A DNA stretch of 64,000 bases, from NCBI GenBank assembly GCA_025462865.1, contig JAOAPI010000117.1, positions 1 to 64,000 on the forward strand, in the 5' to 3' direction. Source of the stretch: Candidatus Sulfotelmatobacter sp. (GTDB taxonomy: Bacteria; Acidobacteriota; Terriglobia; Terriglobales; Acidobacteriaceae). Position numbers and translations under genes: made by a program. Below the pieces are notes generated by a model. The model was not told the origin of the DNA. It did no database searches and saw nothing but the letters and a program-made list of their open reading frames with translations. Each line of letters starts with the position of its first letter. Within the stretch, counting starts at the first letter, position 1. Positions 29,496 through 39,611 of this stretch are shown here, one piece after another.

Positions 29496-31760
29496 TTACT
29501 GCTGTTTTAATACCGTCACGTTATTGCTAGCCTGATTGGCAACTGCGACGTCGAGTTTGCCATCACCGTCGAAATCCATTACAGCCAGGGAAGCCGGTGC
29601 TTCACCTACCGCGTATGTGCGCTGTGTGACTCCCTTGAACCCGCCGGACTTGTTGAGCTGATTCGCAAGAACGCAAATCGTATCGCTCTCTGAATTGGCG
29701 ACGACCAGATCTTGCTGTGTGTTGTTGCCCTGCAGCGGAGCGGCGACGATGAAGAGAGGGTTTGCACTGACTACAGAGACCTTCGGCGTACGGAAAGTCC
29801 CATCCCCATTGCCCAACAGGGTGCTGACACTTGAATCGTCGTAATTCGCAACCGCCAGATCAAGCTTGCCATCCCCGTTGAAGTCGGCTATCGCGAGGGA
29901 AGAGGGAACCGCCTTGCACAAAATGTTCCCTACACAGTTGCTCGATTTTAGGGTGAAGGTTCCGTTTCCATTCCCGAGCAGAACGGTCACGCTGCCGCTT
30001 CCCTGATTGGTTACGGCGATATCCTGTGTGTGATCGCCATTGAAGTCCGCTGCAGCAACAAAGTTTGGATTCGCACCCGCACCGGAACTAATCGCAGGAC
30101 CGAACGTTCCATCTTGGTTGTTTAGAAGGACGAGGACGCCACCCGGGTTTGTCGAACTGCCGACGTCAGCCACCACGATATCGGGATAGCCATCCCCGTT
30201 AAAATCGGCAACGGCGAGTGAGACCGGGTTCACCCCGGCACCGAGACTGTAGTTCATCGGAGGATTGAAGCCGCTGCAGGTGGGATTGGAAATTAGAACA
30301 GTAACGTCGCCGCTGAGAGAGTTCACCACAGCCAGGTCCGCATTGCCATCGCGATCGAAATCCGCCGCCACCACGGCTACCGGATGATTGCCGGCATTGA
30401 GAGTTGATCCAGCTTGGAATGTGCCATCGCCCAAGCCTAATAGCAAGCTCACGGTGTTAGCGCCGGCATTCGCAACGGCGAGGTCCGGTTTGCCGTCGCA
30501 ATTGAAATCTCCAGATACGATTCCCTCAGGATTCGCGCCGCTACCGTAGTTCAATCCGGTCTGGAACGTTCCGTTGCCGTTTCCGTAAAGAATGGTAACT
30601 TGCCCGGGAAGAAGATCCGCATTGATCACAACGAGGTCCGATTTGCTGTCGCCGTTGACATCTGCCACCACTGCGGCGACCGTTCTTGCTCCGGAGGCGT
30701 ACTGACCACCTTGGCGGAAGGTACCATCGCCGTTTCCGAGCAGGACAGTTACGTTGTTTCCCAGACCATCCGCCACCGCGAGGTCAATGCGGCCATCGCC
30801 GTTAAAGTCGCCGATTGCCACCGTCTGTGGGTACGCCCCCGCATTGACACTGACGGCAGGTTGAAACGTACCGTTGCCTACGCCGAATAGAATGCTGACG
30901 TTGTTTCCCGCTGAATTAGCCACCGCCAGATCAGGAATGCCGTCGCCATTGAAGTCCGCGACTGCCACCGAGACTGGACTTGCTCCAGTTGAGGGAGATG
31001 GCTGCGCCGTGAAGTTGCCTTTTCCATCTCCAAGCAAGACACTGACAGTATTGTCCGTGGCATTGGTCACGAGCAGATCCTGGCGGCCATCACCATTGAC
31101 GTCGGCTATCGCGGCGGAGTTCGGGAAATGTCCGACGCTGTAGGTCTTTGGTGCATTGAAGTTAACGCCATTCCCCAGCATCACGCTTACGGTATTGTCG
31201 GCGCTGTTCACCACCACCAAGTCAACCTCTTTCGGTTGACCCTTGAAGTTGCCTACCGCGAGAGCGGTCGGGCCACCGCCGGTGCTACAGAGACTGCCTG
31301 CCCCGTTACACCTTGAGAGAGAAAAAGTTCCATCGCCGTGCCCGAGGAACAGAGACAGGCGGTTGGTTCCGTTGGTTGAAACCAGGAGATCCAACTTTCC
31401 GTCGCCGTTAACATCCGCCGCGACGATAGCAATGGGAGCTCCGACAGAGAAGTGTACCCCCGGAAGAAAACCGTTCGTGCAATTCGTGGTTCCGGTGGTG
31501 CAGGAAAGGAACAGGTTAACTTGACTGCTTCCATAACCCGCCACTGCAATGTCGGGAAGTCCGTCGCCGTTGAAATCGCCGATCGCCACGGATCTCGCCC
31601 GATTGCCAACGATAAAAGTAGGCCCAGCAGCCAAGCCAACAAATGCGCCTGCCCAGGAGTTCATCGTCAGAGCTAGAAAGACTAAGGCCAACCCCGGAAG
31701 TCCGGTTAAACACATTTCCGTTTTCTCGGAGCGAACACCCAACAGGTCCCTAATTGTCAT
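29496..31760 (-). CDS. Secreted FG-GAP/VCBS propeller protein (copy B)
   Basis: Exported 754-residue FG-GAP/VCBS propeller with the same repeat order as copy A over its whole length: the first blade contains VGNRARSVAIGDFNGDG and the last residues are ASNNVTVLKQQ. The DxNxDGxxD loops should bind calcium. The signal peptide (LPGLALVFLALTMNSWAGA) differs from copy A, while the mature parts remain alike. ATG with GAGAG four bases upstream. It is first in a run of four minus-strand genes (VCBS, hydrolase, VCBS, hydrolase) with gaps of at most about 70 bp, so one transcript is likely. Confidence 0.88.
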   Translation of the reverse strand: MTIRDLLGVRSEKTEMCLTGLPGLALVFLALTMNSWAGAFVGLAAGPTFIVGNRARSVAIGDFNGDGLPDIAVAGYGSSQVNLFLSCTTGTTNCTNGFLPGVHFSVGAPIAIVAADVNGDGKLDLLVSTNGTNRLSLFLGHGDGTFSLSRCNGAGSLCSTGGGPTALAVGNFKGQPKEVDLVVVNSADNTVSVMLGNGVNFNAPKTYSVGHFPNSAAIADVNGDGRQDLLVTNATDNTVSVLLGDGKGNFTAQPSPSTGASPVSVAVADFNGDGIPDLAVANSAGNNVSILFGVGNGTFQPAVSVNAGAYPQTVAIGDFNGDGRIDLAVADGLGNNVTVLLGNGDGTFRQGGQYASGARTVAAVVADVNGDSKSDLVVINADLLPGQVTILYGNGNGTFQTGLNYGSGANPEGIVSGDFNCDGKPDLAVANAGANTVSLLLGLGDGTFQAGSTLNAGNHPVAVVAADFDRDGNADLAVVNSLSGDVTVLISNPTCSGFNPPMNYSLGAGVNPVSLAVADFNGDGYPDIVVADVGSSTNPGGVLVLLNNQDGTFGPAISSGAGANPNFVAAADFNGDHTQDIAVTNQGSGSVTVLLGNGNGTFTLKSSNCVGNILCKAVPSSLAIADFNGDGKLDLAVANYDDSSVSTLLGNGDGTFRTPKVSVVSANPLFIVAAPLQGNNTQQDLVVANSESDTICVLANQLNKSGGFKGVTQRTYAVGEAPASLAVMDFDGDGKLDVAVANQASNNVTVLKQQ

Positions 31761-31843
31761 CGGTCTCTCAAGATAAAAAGTTATTTATGATTTAAGAATT
31801 CGGGCGGCGACGATGTAATTGCGAAACCAACTGCATTCACATT

Positions 31844-33133
31844 TCAATGTCTTTTGATGCATCCATTCACAGGGTCTTCATATTCTTTTTCTCTAAAGAC
31901 CGGCATACTGTAAGTACGCGCCACCGTTGAACAGGGAACTCCTCCACATGTGCAGTTGGTAGCAGGAGTGCCGGTGCAAACTGGGCACGTGCTTCCGTTG
32001 CACACGTATCCGGTAGCAGCCAGTTCAAGCATGGTGCAGCCATAAACACGATTCACGTTAAAGCAGGCATTTGGAAACGCAGTATTGTTGTTGCTGTAAT
32101 TACAATTCGGTGCGACCTGGCTGGGGTTGCTGAATTTCGAGAAATAAATCCAGCCTTGTGCCTCGGAAGGATTCTGCCAGTAGGTGTCGTCATCGCATTC
32201 CCAGGCGGTGATTGCCGTATGAGGATAGCTGTAGCTAGCGTCAGCAGCTCCGTCGACCAAGCTGGTCGCGGTCAGGTTTAATGCATCCTTGGTGGTGTAG
32301 GTATGGTTTGGATTATTACAGGGAGGGTTATAAGCAAGTTCCTTGCTAAGGTTTTTTGCCGCGCCTCCGTTGTAGGCAGGAGGATCGCTCCAAGCTCCAG
32401 CCAGACTGTTGCACCCCATCGGATATGTAACCCCATCCTGGCTGGAGCAGATATTGACAGGGGCAGCGTTTGGTATGGAACAGCCTTGAACCATATCCGA
32501 GTAGTGCGGACCCGAAACGAATACAGCTTTGTCGATAAAGGAACTTGCGCCGTAGAAGGTCAGCGAAAAGGCTAATCCGGAGGCGCCGCCACTTTGACTG
32601 TGGGCACACATGCCGGCCGTAGGACTATTGCTCGGATTGATCCGATAGTACTGAGTGTTCAGATAATTGAGAAATGTTGCCACTCGGCACGCAGCGGTCT
32701 TCAGGCTTCCACTAGCCGATCCGTTTTGCCATTCAGTATCCCATGCAAACTGCACGGTTTGAAAACCGAAGTGGAACAAATCGAAGGGAACTTCATTCTT
32801 GAAGTTCCCGGGTAGTGTAATGGTGCCTCCACTCGCACTGACAAAAGCGACCGTACCACTGGAGGTGCCGACAGGAGAAGCGACTCCGTAGGTGACGCCC
32901 AGATCAGGCATGTTCGGACAACTCACCGTGGCCCGATAACAGAGGGCTTGCACGTCGCTTCCGCCACTAGTGGCGGTCACCCAGCCGGCTGGAGCCCCGT
33001 TCACTGTGGTGGGACAGGTCTGCGACACGACGCCGTTAACGGTCCCAATAGGCAACTGCGCGGACGCAGTGATGCAGCACCCCAGTGCGACCAAGACCGT
33101 TATCCACACGAACATTGCATTGCTGATTCGCAT
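31844..33133 (-). CDS. Secreted Cys-rich hydrolase-like protein (divergent relative)
   Basis: Exported protein of 429 residues. The start was chosen at an ATG with GAAGGG about eight bases upstream and a good signal peptide (MFVWITVLVALGCCITASAQ); an in-frame start 30 codons earlier is less likely. It is a distant relative of the two hydrolases downstream: it shares the FVSASGG, GFQTVQ and CRVATFLNY-like positions and an elbow MCAHSQSGGASG in the same place. The C-terminus is unusually rich in Cys, including CNGSTCPVCTGTP. I cannot identify a convincing His of the triad, so activity is uncertain. It lies 83 bp upstream of the VCBS-hydrolase array in the same direction and probably has its own promoter. 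Confidence 0.65.
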   Translation of the reverse strand: MRISNAMFVWITVLVALGCCITASAQLPIGTVNGVVSQTCPTTVNGAPAGWVTATSGGSDVQALCYRATVSCPNMPDLGVTYGVASPVGTSSGTVAFVSASGGTITLPGNFKNEVPFDLFHFGFQTVQFAWDTEWQNGSASGSLKTAACRVATFLNYLNTQYYRINPSNSPTAGMCAHSQSGGASGLAFSLTFYGASSFIDKAVFVSGPHYSDMVQGCSIPNAAPVNICSSQDGVTYPMGCNSLAGAWSDPPAYNGGAAKNLSKELAYNPPCNNPNHTYTTKDALNLTATSLVDGAADASYSYPHTAITAWECDDDTYWQNPSEAQGWIYFSKFSNPSQVAPNCNYSNNNTAFPNACFNVNRVYGCTMLELAATGYVCNGSTCPVCTGTPATNCTCGGVPCSTVARTYSMPVFREKEYEDPVNGCIKRH

Positions 33134-33274
33134 ACCAGATCCCTTCAGAGAGGAATTCGAGCAATGGATTCGCAAGTGCGAACTAAAACGTTTACGGGGG
33201 ATAAACGGGCAAGCTAACAACAACCAACTGATAGGTTAGGCGGCAGGCTGCTATCGCCCGTCCGCGCGTGTCAC

Positions 33275-33303
33275 ATTGTGCCTTGAGGCAGTAGAAGTGT
33301 CAA
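33275..33303 (-). promoter_or_regulatory. Likely promoter for Cys-rich hydrolase-like gene
   Basis: On the minus strand TTGACA and CACAAT are separated by 17 bp, about 140 bp before the start codon. The -35 box is perfect and the -10 box matches four of six consensus bases. The -35 sits in an 11-mer, TTGACACTTCT, that recurs upstream of galE and of the DUF3467 gene. Confidence 0.45.
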
Positions 33304-33364
33304 TCCTGCCGGCCGAAAACTTTTGCGTGGAGGATACAGAGGCAAAAGTCTCCGCGCGTTACCG

Positions 33365-33380
33365 GGAGACAAAGGTCTCC
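33365..33380. promoter_or_regulatory. Perfect 16-bp inverted repeat, possible operator
   Basis: GGAGACAAAGGTCTCC is a perfect 6+6 palindrome with a 4-nt centre in the divergent region upstream of the phosphoesterase gene. It could be an operator or a small hairpin. No second copy was seen. Confidence 0.3.
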
Positions 33381-33501
33381 ATTGCCAATCTTGAGAATCG
33401 ACTGTAAGCTGCGTCTAGATTAGCGATTCAGTTCGTCCCCCCAATAGCCAGAATTCACATCGGTTTCTGAGGCCGAGATTTTCCTGCGGAGGCATTCCCT
33501 A

Positions 33502-35775
33502 ATGATGCGTATGCGTAATCGCTGTCGCCCGGTGCTGACTTGCTTGGTCGTAGTGTTCGTATCAATATCAGGTTATGCTCAGCAGCCGACAGGCGAAGCA
33601 AAGACCGTAAATAGTACGGTTCGCGGCGGAGCGCGAATTGCCGCAACGCGTCCGCCGGTTGCCACGTCCCCTACATCTAGCGCGCCCAACGTGAAAAACG
33701 ACGGCATTGGGTTGATTCAGCACGTGGTTTTCCTGATCAAAGAAAATCGCACTTTTGATAATTACTTTGGAACATTTCCGGGCGCGGACGGAGCTACCAG
33801 CGGGCCAATCTCCACCGGACAGGTCATTCCACTGGGTCCCTCGCCTGACTACACCTACCCACAGGATCCCGAGCACGACTTTGGCGGCGCCGTAGAGGGG
33901 ATGGACGGCGGCCTCATGGATCGTTTTGATCTGCTCAGCGACGGAAATGTTAACGGCGCCTTCCTTGCTTACACGCAATTTTCGCAGGCCGACATCCCGA
34001 ACTATTTCGCCTACGCTCAGAATTATGTCCTGGCGGATCGGATGTTTTCGTCCATTAAGTCCGACAGCTTCACCAATCATTTTTATACGGTGGCGGCTCA
34101 GGCCTATGGAACGATCGGGTTCAAGGCGAATGCGCGGCCCCATGGGAATCCCGGTTGGGGTTGCGATAACCCGGACGTCAACGCGCTGCTACTCGATGCG
34201 CAGGGCAACCTCAGCGAGCAGTTGCCATGCTGGGATTTTCAAACCTTGGCGGACAGTCTGCAGAATATCGGCGTCTCATGGAAGTACTACGCACCTCCCA
34301 AGGGGCAGGTCGGCTATAACTTTTCCACTCTTGCTGCAATCAACCACATCTTCAACAGCTCTTTGTGGACCACCAACATAGCGCCCGAAACTCAGTTTGT
34401 CACGGACGCGGCGAACGGGAACCTGCCCGCGGTCAGCTGGCTGGTGAATGGTTTGGAAAATGATCATCCCAAAGGATGCGGTGTGTGCAACAGCGAGAAC
34501 TGGGCAGTGAACCAGATCAACGCCATCATGCAAGGGCCTGACTGGAATACCACCGCAATCTTCATCACATGGGATGATTTCGGCGGCTTTTACGATCACG
34601 TTCCGCCACCTGCGGTGGATACATTTGGATTAGGGCCGCGCGTCCCCATGTTGATCATCTCTCCTTACGCCAAGCAGGGCTACATCTCACACACGCAATA
34701 CGAATTTTCCTCCGTTCTGAAATTCATCGAGGAACTCTACGGTCTGCCACCGCTCACGACAAGGGATGCAAACGCCAACGATACGACCGATAGTTTCGAT
34801 TTCACTCAGGCTCCGCGCCAACCACTAGTGTTGCAGCCGCGTCACTGTCCCATTATTTCCGCCGCGAGTGTTCCTTTCGGTGGTCAGGCGGTCGGCGTTC
34901 CCAGCCCGTCCTATAATTTGACGCTCACCAATTGGGGCAGCAGCAATATCAAAATCCAGAAGATCGTAAGCGCGGGAGACTTCTCGCAGAAGAATGCATG
35001 CGTTGGTAAAACGCTATTGGCGGGGCATCTGTGCTATGTGACCGTTACATTCACTCCGACGGCGATAGGACCTCGGACCGGCACGATCACGGTCACCGAC
35101 ACTGATTCCCCAACCCCACAAGTCGTTAACCTGTCAGGAACCGGAAGTCAGGCACAGATATCGGTCCATAATCCCGGGCTGAGTTTCCCCTTGCGGACCT
35201 ATGGCACCATATCGCCGCCAAAGGCGGTGACCCTTACCAACGTGGGCAGCACGCCACTCGACATTTCCAATGTGCAGGTGGTCGGAGCGTTCGCTCAAAC
35301 GAATGACTGCGGTGGCAGTGTGGCGGCGGGAGCTACCTGCACTTTCAACGTTGTATTCAAGCCCACCACTGCTGCGGCACTTCCTGCCTGGCGACATTTT
35401 TATGGCAATCTCGCGATCTACGATAGTGATCCCGCGAGCCCGCAGATGGTGCTGCTTGGCGGAGATGGTACGGCGCTCGTGTTGTCTCCCAACACTGTTA
35501 CCTTTGGATCGCAGGCGGTCGGCACCACCAGTCCGCCCGTTACAATTAGGGTGACGAATAAGGGCACTGCGACGCTCACCTTCGCCAGTATCGTTCCGGC
35601 CGGAGACTTCAGCCAAACTAACACCTGCCCGTCCAGTCTGCTTCCGCAAAAAACTTGCACAATCAGTGTGACCTTCACCCCCACCGGAATTGGGACGCGG
35701 ACAGGATCTGTGATGTTGAGCGACAGTGACGGAAATAGCCCGCAGAAAATTATTCTTACCGGCACTGGGAATTGA
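33502..35775 (+). CDS. Secreted phosphoesterase with anchor D domains (second copy)
   Basis: Exported 757-residue phosphoesterase-family enzyme, paralogue of the protein at 16599-18857. After a signal peptide ending at SGYAQ and an A/T-rich linker it shows [49 protein letters not shown] and [19 protein letters not shown], the metal- and phosphate-binding segments of phospholipase C/acid phosphatase relatives. Three choice-of-anchor D modules form the C-terminal 300 residues. The ATG has GGAGG nine bases upstream. The catalytic parts of the two paralogues are close, so they may cleave related phosphoesters under different conditions. It is followed after 110 bp by the SBBP gene. Confidence 0.88.
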   Translation: MMRMRNRCRPVLTCLVVVFVSISGYAQQPTGEAKTVNSTVRGGARIAATRPPVATSPTSSAPNVKNDGIGLIQHVVFLIKENRTFDNYFGTFPGADGATSGPISTGQVIPLGPSPDYTYPQDPEHDFGGAVEGMDGGLMDRFDLLSDGNVNGAFLAYTQFSQADIPNYFAYAQNYVLADRMFSSIKSDSFTNHFYTVAAQAYGTIGFKANARPHGNPGWGCDNPDVNALLLDAQGNLSEQLPCWDFQTLADSLQNIGVSWKYYAPPKGQVGYNFSTLAAINHIFNSSLWTTNIAPETQFVTDAANGNLPAVSWLVNGLENDHPKGCGVCNSENWAVNQINAIMQGPDWNTTAIFITWDDFGGFYDHVPPPAVDTFGLGPRVPMLIISPYAKQGYISHTQYEFSSVLKFIEELYGLPPLTTRDANANDTTDSFDFTQAPRQPLVLQPRHCPIISAASVPFGGQAVGVPSPSYNLTLTNWGSSNIKIQKIVSAGDFSQKNACVGKTLLAGHLCYVTVTFTPTAIGPRTGTITVTDTDSPTPQVVNLSGTGSQAQISVHNPGLSFPLRTYGTISPPKAVTLTNVGSTPLDISNVQVVGAFAQTNDCGGSVAAGATCTFNVVFKPTTAAALPAWRHFYGNLAIYDSDPASPQMVLLGGDGTALVLSPNTVTFGSQAVGTTSPPVTIRVTNKGTATLTFASIVPAGDFSQTNTCPSSLLPQKTCTISVTFTPTGIGTRTGSVMLSDSDGNSPQKIILTGTGN

Positions 35776-35885
35776 GTTTAACCGGACAGCTTTTCTGAAT
35801 TGCCGCTAGTGTGTCGAACCCTGAGATCGAGAGACCGGGAATTGCTAACGAGTTTTGTAACGTGGATAACAGGAGAGATTTTCCA

Positions 35886-38717
35886 ATGAGAACAGGTAAA
35901 TGGATCGCGTTCTGCGCACTGATATTGGCCGGCATTGTAGGCCTGGCCGGTTCTTGGCGAGCCAGCGCTGATCCGCTGATGGAAGGTCAGGGAATGCAAG
36001 CGGAGCTTGCGGACCTTGATCACACAAAGACTCCCGCTGTCGACTCGGCCAAGACGCGTGTCGCTCATAATCTTCTCCAGGTTCCCATGAGTTTTGAAGA
36101 GAATCAGGGCCAGACGGATCGCAAGGTGAAGTTCCTTTCTCGCGGATCGGGTTACACGCTATTCCTTACTCCTTCAGAAGCGGTTTTGGCATTACGGACC
36201 GGGAAAGCACATGTAACGGTACGGGGGAAGAATTCGTCCTCCGGATTCGGCAACAACCCTGGAAACCCGTTATCGGTGGGTTATCTGGACCGCACACCGG
36301 AGCCACCAGCCGCTGCCGCCGGACCGCAGGTTTCTGCTGCGGAGGACATTTTGCAGATGCGCCTGGTGGGAGCAAACTCCGAGGCAAAGATCACCGGTAT
36401 CGACAAAACATCTGCAAAGAGCAATTATTTTATCGGCAAAGATCCCGCGAAATGGCATACGAATGTAAGCAACTTCAGCAAGGTCCGTTATGCCGGCGTT
36501 TATCCAGGAATCGATCTTGTCTACTATGGCAACCAGCGGCAGCTCGAGTATGACTTCGTAGTCGCGCCTGGCGTTGACCCAAGCGTGATCACGTTGGGAT
36601 TTGCTCAACCGAACGATGGTCGCAACAACCCATCGCTGGAGATTAGCGCAGAGGGAAGCCTGGTAGCGCATCTCATTGGCGGCGACGTCAGCTTTCACAA
36701 ACCCATCATCTACCAAACGGTCCCGAGCGTATCGAATCCGAAGAAGGAATCCATCGACGGCCGCTATGTTCTGAAGGCGGATGGCCATGTTGGATTTGAA
36801 CTTGGTTCATACGATCACACTCGGCAACTGATAATCGACCCAATCATTTCCTTTGCGACTTATATCGGGGGAAGCGACGAGGATATGGCGATGGGGGTCG
36901 CCTTCGATAAGTTCAATGATGTGGTGATCGCGGGCAACACGAGGTCCGCGGACTTTCCTCTTTTCACTCCTCTCGAAACCTACCATCCGGGAAATTGCGG
37001 CGGACTGGCCTGCCGCGACGTCTTTGTGAGCAAGTTCAATCCCACGGGAAGCAATTTGCAGTATTCGTCCTACATCGGCGGTTCGAACGATGACGTGGCC
37101 AGCGATGCTGTGGTCGATATGGCAGGAGACATCTTCGTTGTCGGATACACGTTGTCGACCGATTTTCCTGTGACGTTTCACGCCTTTCAGAAGCAGTTTG
37201 GCGGGGGCACCGTTACCGGGGATGCTTTCGCGTTTGAGCTTGCTTCGAAAGGAATCGGTCTCGAATACGCGACGTACATTGGCGGCAGCTCTGACGATCA
37301 GGCTTACAGCATCGCTCTGGATAGCGCGCCCAGCGCCACTCCCAGCGCCTACGTGGTCGGCTACACCACGTCGAAGAATTTTCCTATCAGCGCTGGCGCA
37401 TATCAGACGGTATGTGGGCTGAAGCAGGCAGGAACGTGTGCCAACGGTTTCGCCACAAAAGTGAATTACAACGGATCGATCATGCAGTATTCCACCTTTC
37501 TGGGAGGGTCCGGCGGTCTGGGCGATGCCGCATATGGCGCTGCCGTCGATACCAGCAACAATCTCTATATCTCCGGCATAACCGGCTCTCCAAATTTTCC
37601 GACCACTGCGGCAGCGTATGACCGGACGTGTGGGTCCGATGGATTGTGCAATGGAACATTTGACGGTTTTGTAACTGAACTGAACACTACGGCCACAGGA
37701 ATTGTATTTTCCACGTTCGTGGGGGGAAGCAGTTACGATTACGCCGCCGGAATTAAAGTCGACACCGCCGGTGCAATTTATGTTTCGGGCAACACAATCT
37801 CGAGTGATTTCCCGACCACCGCTGGAGCCGCTCAAACTGCGTTTGGCGGCATGTCTGCGGGCTGTGCGCCAACCGCTGGCGCCGTCTGCGGAGACGTTAC
37901 TGTAACGAAATTCAATCCCGGCGGCGAGACGCTGGCATATTCAACCTACCTGGGCGGCAGTCTTGACGAATATCCCGGACTTTCGATGGCAGTGGATGCC
38001 AGCGGGAACGCATATATTACCGGGCAGACTTCTTCTTCGACAAACTTCCCCCTGGTCAGCGCATTCCAGCCGGCATATGGCGGCGGATCTACCGATGCCT
38101 TTGTTACCGTAGTAAATCCCACAGGCACCGCATTCACCTCGTCCAGCTATCTTGGAGGCAGCGACCGGGACTTCGGTTTCCGTACAGCCGTTGACAGCAC
38201 CGGAGGCGTTTACGTCTCAGGCGGAACTCTTTCGACAAATTTCCCCGTCAAGCCCGGAGCGTTTCAAGCCAAATGCGGGACTGACGGGAATTGCAACGGC
38301 GGGCTCATGGATGCATGGGCGGCAAAGCTGGTGCCGTCCGCGGATGTGTCCCTCACCCTCACGACCTACACCACGGTGAAGAGTGGAGCGAAGCTCACTT
38401 ATTTGATTGTAGTCAGGAATAATGGCCCCGACACGGCGGCCAAAATTTCCGCCACTGATGTTGTACCCACAGGTACTACGTTCGCGAGTGTTGTGACCAC
38501 GGCAGGGAGCTGCACCGCGCCGCCGGTTGGCGGGACAGGCACCGTCGCCTGCACCCTGAGCTCGATGCCGAGCGGATCGAAGATGAACATCACGATGGTG
38601 GTGAATGTCACTGCTCCCGTTGGCAGCGTGATCATGGACAAAGCCAGCGTGACCTCAACCACGTTCGATCCGAAGAAGGGGAACAACCAAGCGCAAAAGT
38701 CGACGACGGTGAACTAG
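35886..38717 (+). CDS. Secreted SBBP-repeat protein with DUF11 domain
   Basis: Exported protein of 943 residues. The ATG chosen has GGAGAG eight bases upstream and begins a clear signal peptide (WIAFCALILAGIVGLAGSWRASA); an in-frame GTG 25 codons earlier lacks both. A conserved N-terminal region (VPMSFEENQGQTDRKVKF) is followed by many SBBP (beta-propeller) repeats with a TYIGGSxxDxAxxVAVD-type core and DIFVVGYTLSTDFPVT. The last 110 residues form a DUF11 module (LTYLIVVRNNGPDTA). Such proteins are surface or secreted propellers of unknown ligand. It lies between the second phosphoesterase gene and a small exported protein gene on the same strand. Confidence 0.88.
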   Translation: MRTGKWIAFCALILAGIVGLAGSWRASADPLMEGQGMQAELADLDHTKTPAVDSAKTRVAHNLLQVPMSFEENQGQTDRKVKFLSRGSGYTLFLTPSEAVLALRTGKAHVTVRGKNSSSGFGNNPGNPLSVGYLDRTPEPPAAAAGPQVSAAEDILQMRLVGANSEAKITGIDKTSAKSNYFIGKDPAKWHTNVSNFSKVRYAGVYPGIDLVYYGNQRQLEYDFVVAPGVDPSVITLGFAQPNDGRNNPSLEISAEGSLVAHLIGGDVSFHKPIIYQTVPSVSNPKKESIDGRYVLKADGHVGFELGSYDHTRQLIIDPIISFATYIGGSDEDMAMGVAFDKFNDVVIAGNTRSADFPLFTPLETYHPGNCGGLACRDVFVSKFNPTGSNLQYSSYIGGSNDDVASDAVVDMAGDIFVVGYTLSTDFPVTFHAFQKQFGGGTVTGDAFAFELASKGIGLEYATYIGGSSDDQAYSIALDSAPSATPSAYVVGYTTSKNFPISAGAYQTVCGLKQAGTCANGFATKVNYNGSIMQYSTFLGGSGGLGDAAYGAAVDTSNNLYISGITGSPNFPTTAAAYDRTCGSDGLCNGTFDGFVTELNTTATGIVFSTFVGGSSYDYAAGIKVDTAGAIYVSGNTISSDFPTTAGAAQTAFGGMSAGCAPTAGAVCGDVTVTKFNPGGETLAYSTYLGGSLDEYPGLSMAVDASGNAYITGQTSSSTNFPLVSAFQPAYGGGSTDAFVTVVNPTGTAFTSSSYLGGSDRDFGFRTAVDSTGGVYVSGGTLSTNFPVKPGAFQAKCGTDGNCNGGLMDAWAAKLVPSADVSLTLTTYTTVKSGAKLTYLIVVRNNGPDTAAKISATDVVPTGTTFASVVTTAGSCTAPPVGGTGTVACTLSSMPSGSKMNITMVVNVTAPVGSVIMDKASVTSTTFDPKKGNNQAQKSTTVN

Positions 38718-38760
38718 GCGGTTCGTAGGCTAGGCGGCAGATCATTATCCGGAGGTTTGG

Positions 38761-39480
38761 ATGAAAGAGATTCTTGTTGCCTTCGCATTGCTCTCAGCTT
38801 CAGCTCTCGCTCAAAACGCTCAACCGACGCCGCCGTCATACTGCCGGCCCTGTCTCTTCTACGGCGGAGATTTTGATGCGTCGAATCCGGCGGCCAATAC
38901 CCTATCGAACGGTCTGGTGAACATCGGGCGGCCAACGGCGGTGTATGTTCCATTTGTTGTTCCTAAGGGCCAGGTTTGGACCGTCACGGGATTATTTTCT
39001 AACAACATGTCAACAAGTACCTTCCTCGATCCGCCAGCAATCAAGTGGAGTATCTCCATCGATGTTAGCGCGGGACATGCTGGTACGGTGATCTCGCAGG
39101 GGACAATTCCAGCCACTTTCACTCCGACCGGCCGAAGTTGGCGGTTTTTTACCGAGTACACAGCTCTTGGTCACCTGACGCCCCAAACAGCCGTTACGCT
39201 AACAAGCGGTGTCTATTGGATGACGGCGATTCCGATCTGCACTGATCCAAGCTGTGGTTTCGCCAGTTTCACCCTTTCCGATGTGGAGGATGTCCCGGCA
39301 CCTAATCACAAGGGGATCGAACCCAAGGACGATTCGTTTTTCCTAGCAGAGGGAGTGCGCCAAGATTTTTTTGCACCGACCGCCTATCCGAATGGAGTAT
39401 GCAATGGAGGGGGCAACGGCACCGGCTGCGATAAGTTCTCTGCAGGTTTGCTCGGCTATGCGAAGGCTGCGGCCCCCTAA
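38761..39480 (+). CDS. Small exported protein of unknown function
   Basis: Hypothetical 239-residue protein that I do not recognise. The signal peptide (MKEILVAFALLSASALAQ) and the GGAGG five bases before the ATG are clear. The mature part starts with a CxxC (YCRPCLFYGGDFD), has a beta-rich middle with VPKGQVWTVTGLFSNN, and ends Gly- and Cys-rich (VCNGGGNGTGCDKFSAG). It lies 43 bp after the SBBP gene and may be co-transcribed with it. The overall look, a single beta-sandwich with few charged segments, is that of a secreted binding module. Confidence 0.7.
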   Translation: MKEILVAFALLSASALAQNAQPTPPSYCRPCLFYGGDFDASNPAANTLSNGLVNIGRPTAVYVPFVVPKGQVWTVTGLFSNNMSTSTFLDPPAIKWSISIDVSAGHAGTVISQGTIPATFTPTGRSWRFFTEYTALGHLTPQTAVTLTSGVYWMTAIPICTDPSCGFASFTLSDVEDVPAPNHKGIEPKDDSFFLAEGVRQDFFAPTAYPNGVCNGGGNGTGCDKFSAGLLGYAKAAAP

Positions 39481-39611
39481 TCTGATTTATCCTTGCGGAT
39501 GTGACCTCTCTTGCATCGAGCGCTCTTGATCAGGCCGGTTCGACAGACGTAAAGAGCACTCTAGAATTTTCTTGCAAGTTGCCTGTGCGCGACCAAGATC
39601 CTGGACTAACT

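Larger units (their letters stand above)
33134..33501. other. Divergent intergenic region
   Basis: This 368-bp gap separates the divergent Cys-rich hydrolase-like and phosphoesterase genes. It holds a likely minus-strand promoter and a perfect 6-bp inverted repeat with a 4-nt centre (both annotated separately), and a GGAGG Shine-Dalgarno before the plus-strand gene. No gene is seen. Confidence 0.6.

Noticed and set aside
25977-31760. DNA tandem repeats or a CRISPR-like array within the VCBS genes
   Set aside because: The periodicity is that of imperfect FG-GAP protein repeats encoding DxNxDG loops; there are no identical direct repeats with regular spacers.
36807-37835. 342-codon minus-strand open frame inside the SBBP gene
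   Set aside because: It is antisense to well-formed SBBP repeats and its sequence shows only repeat-derived bias.
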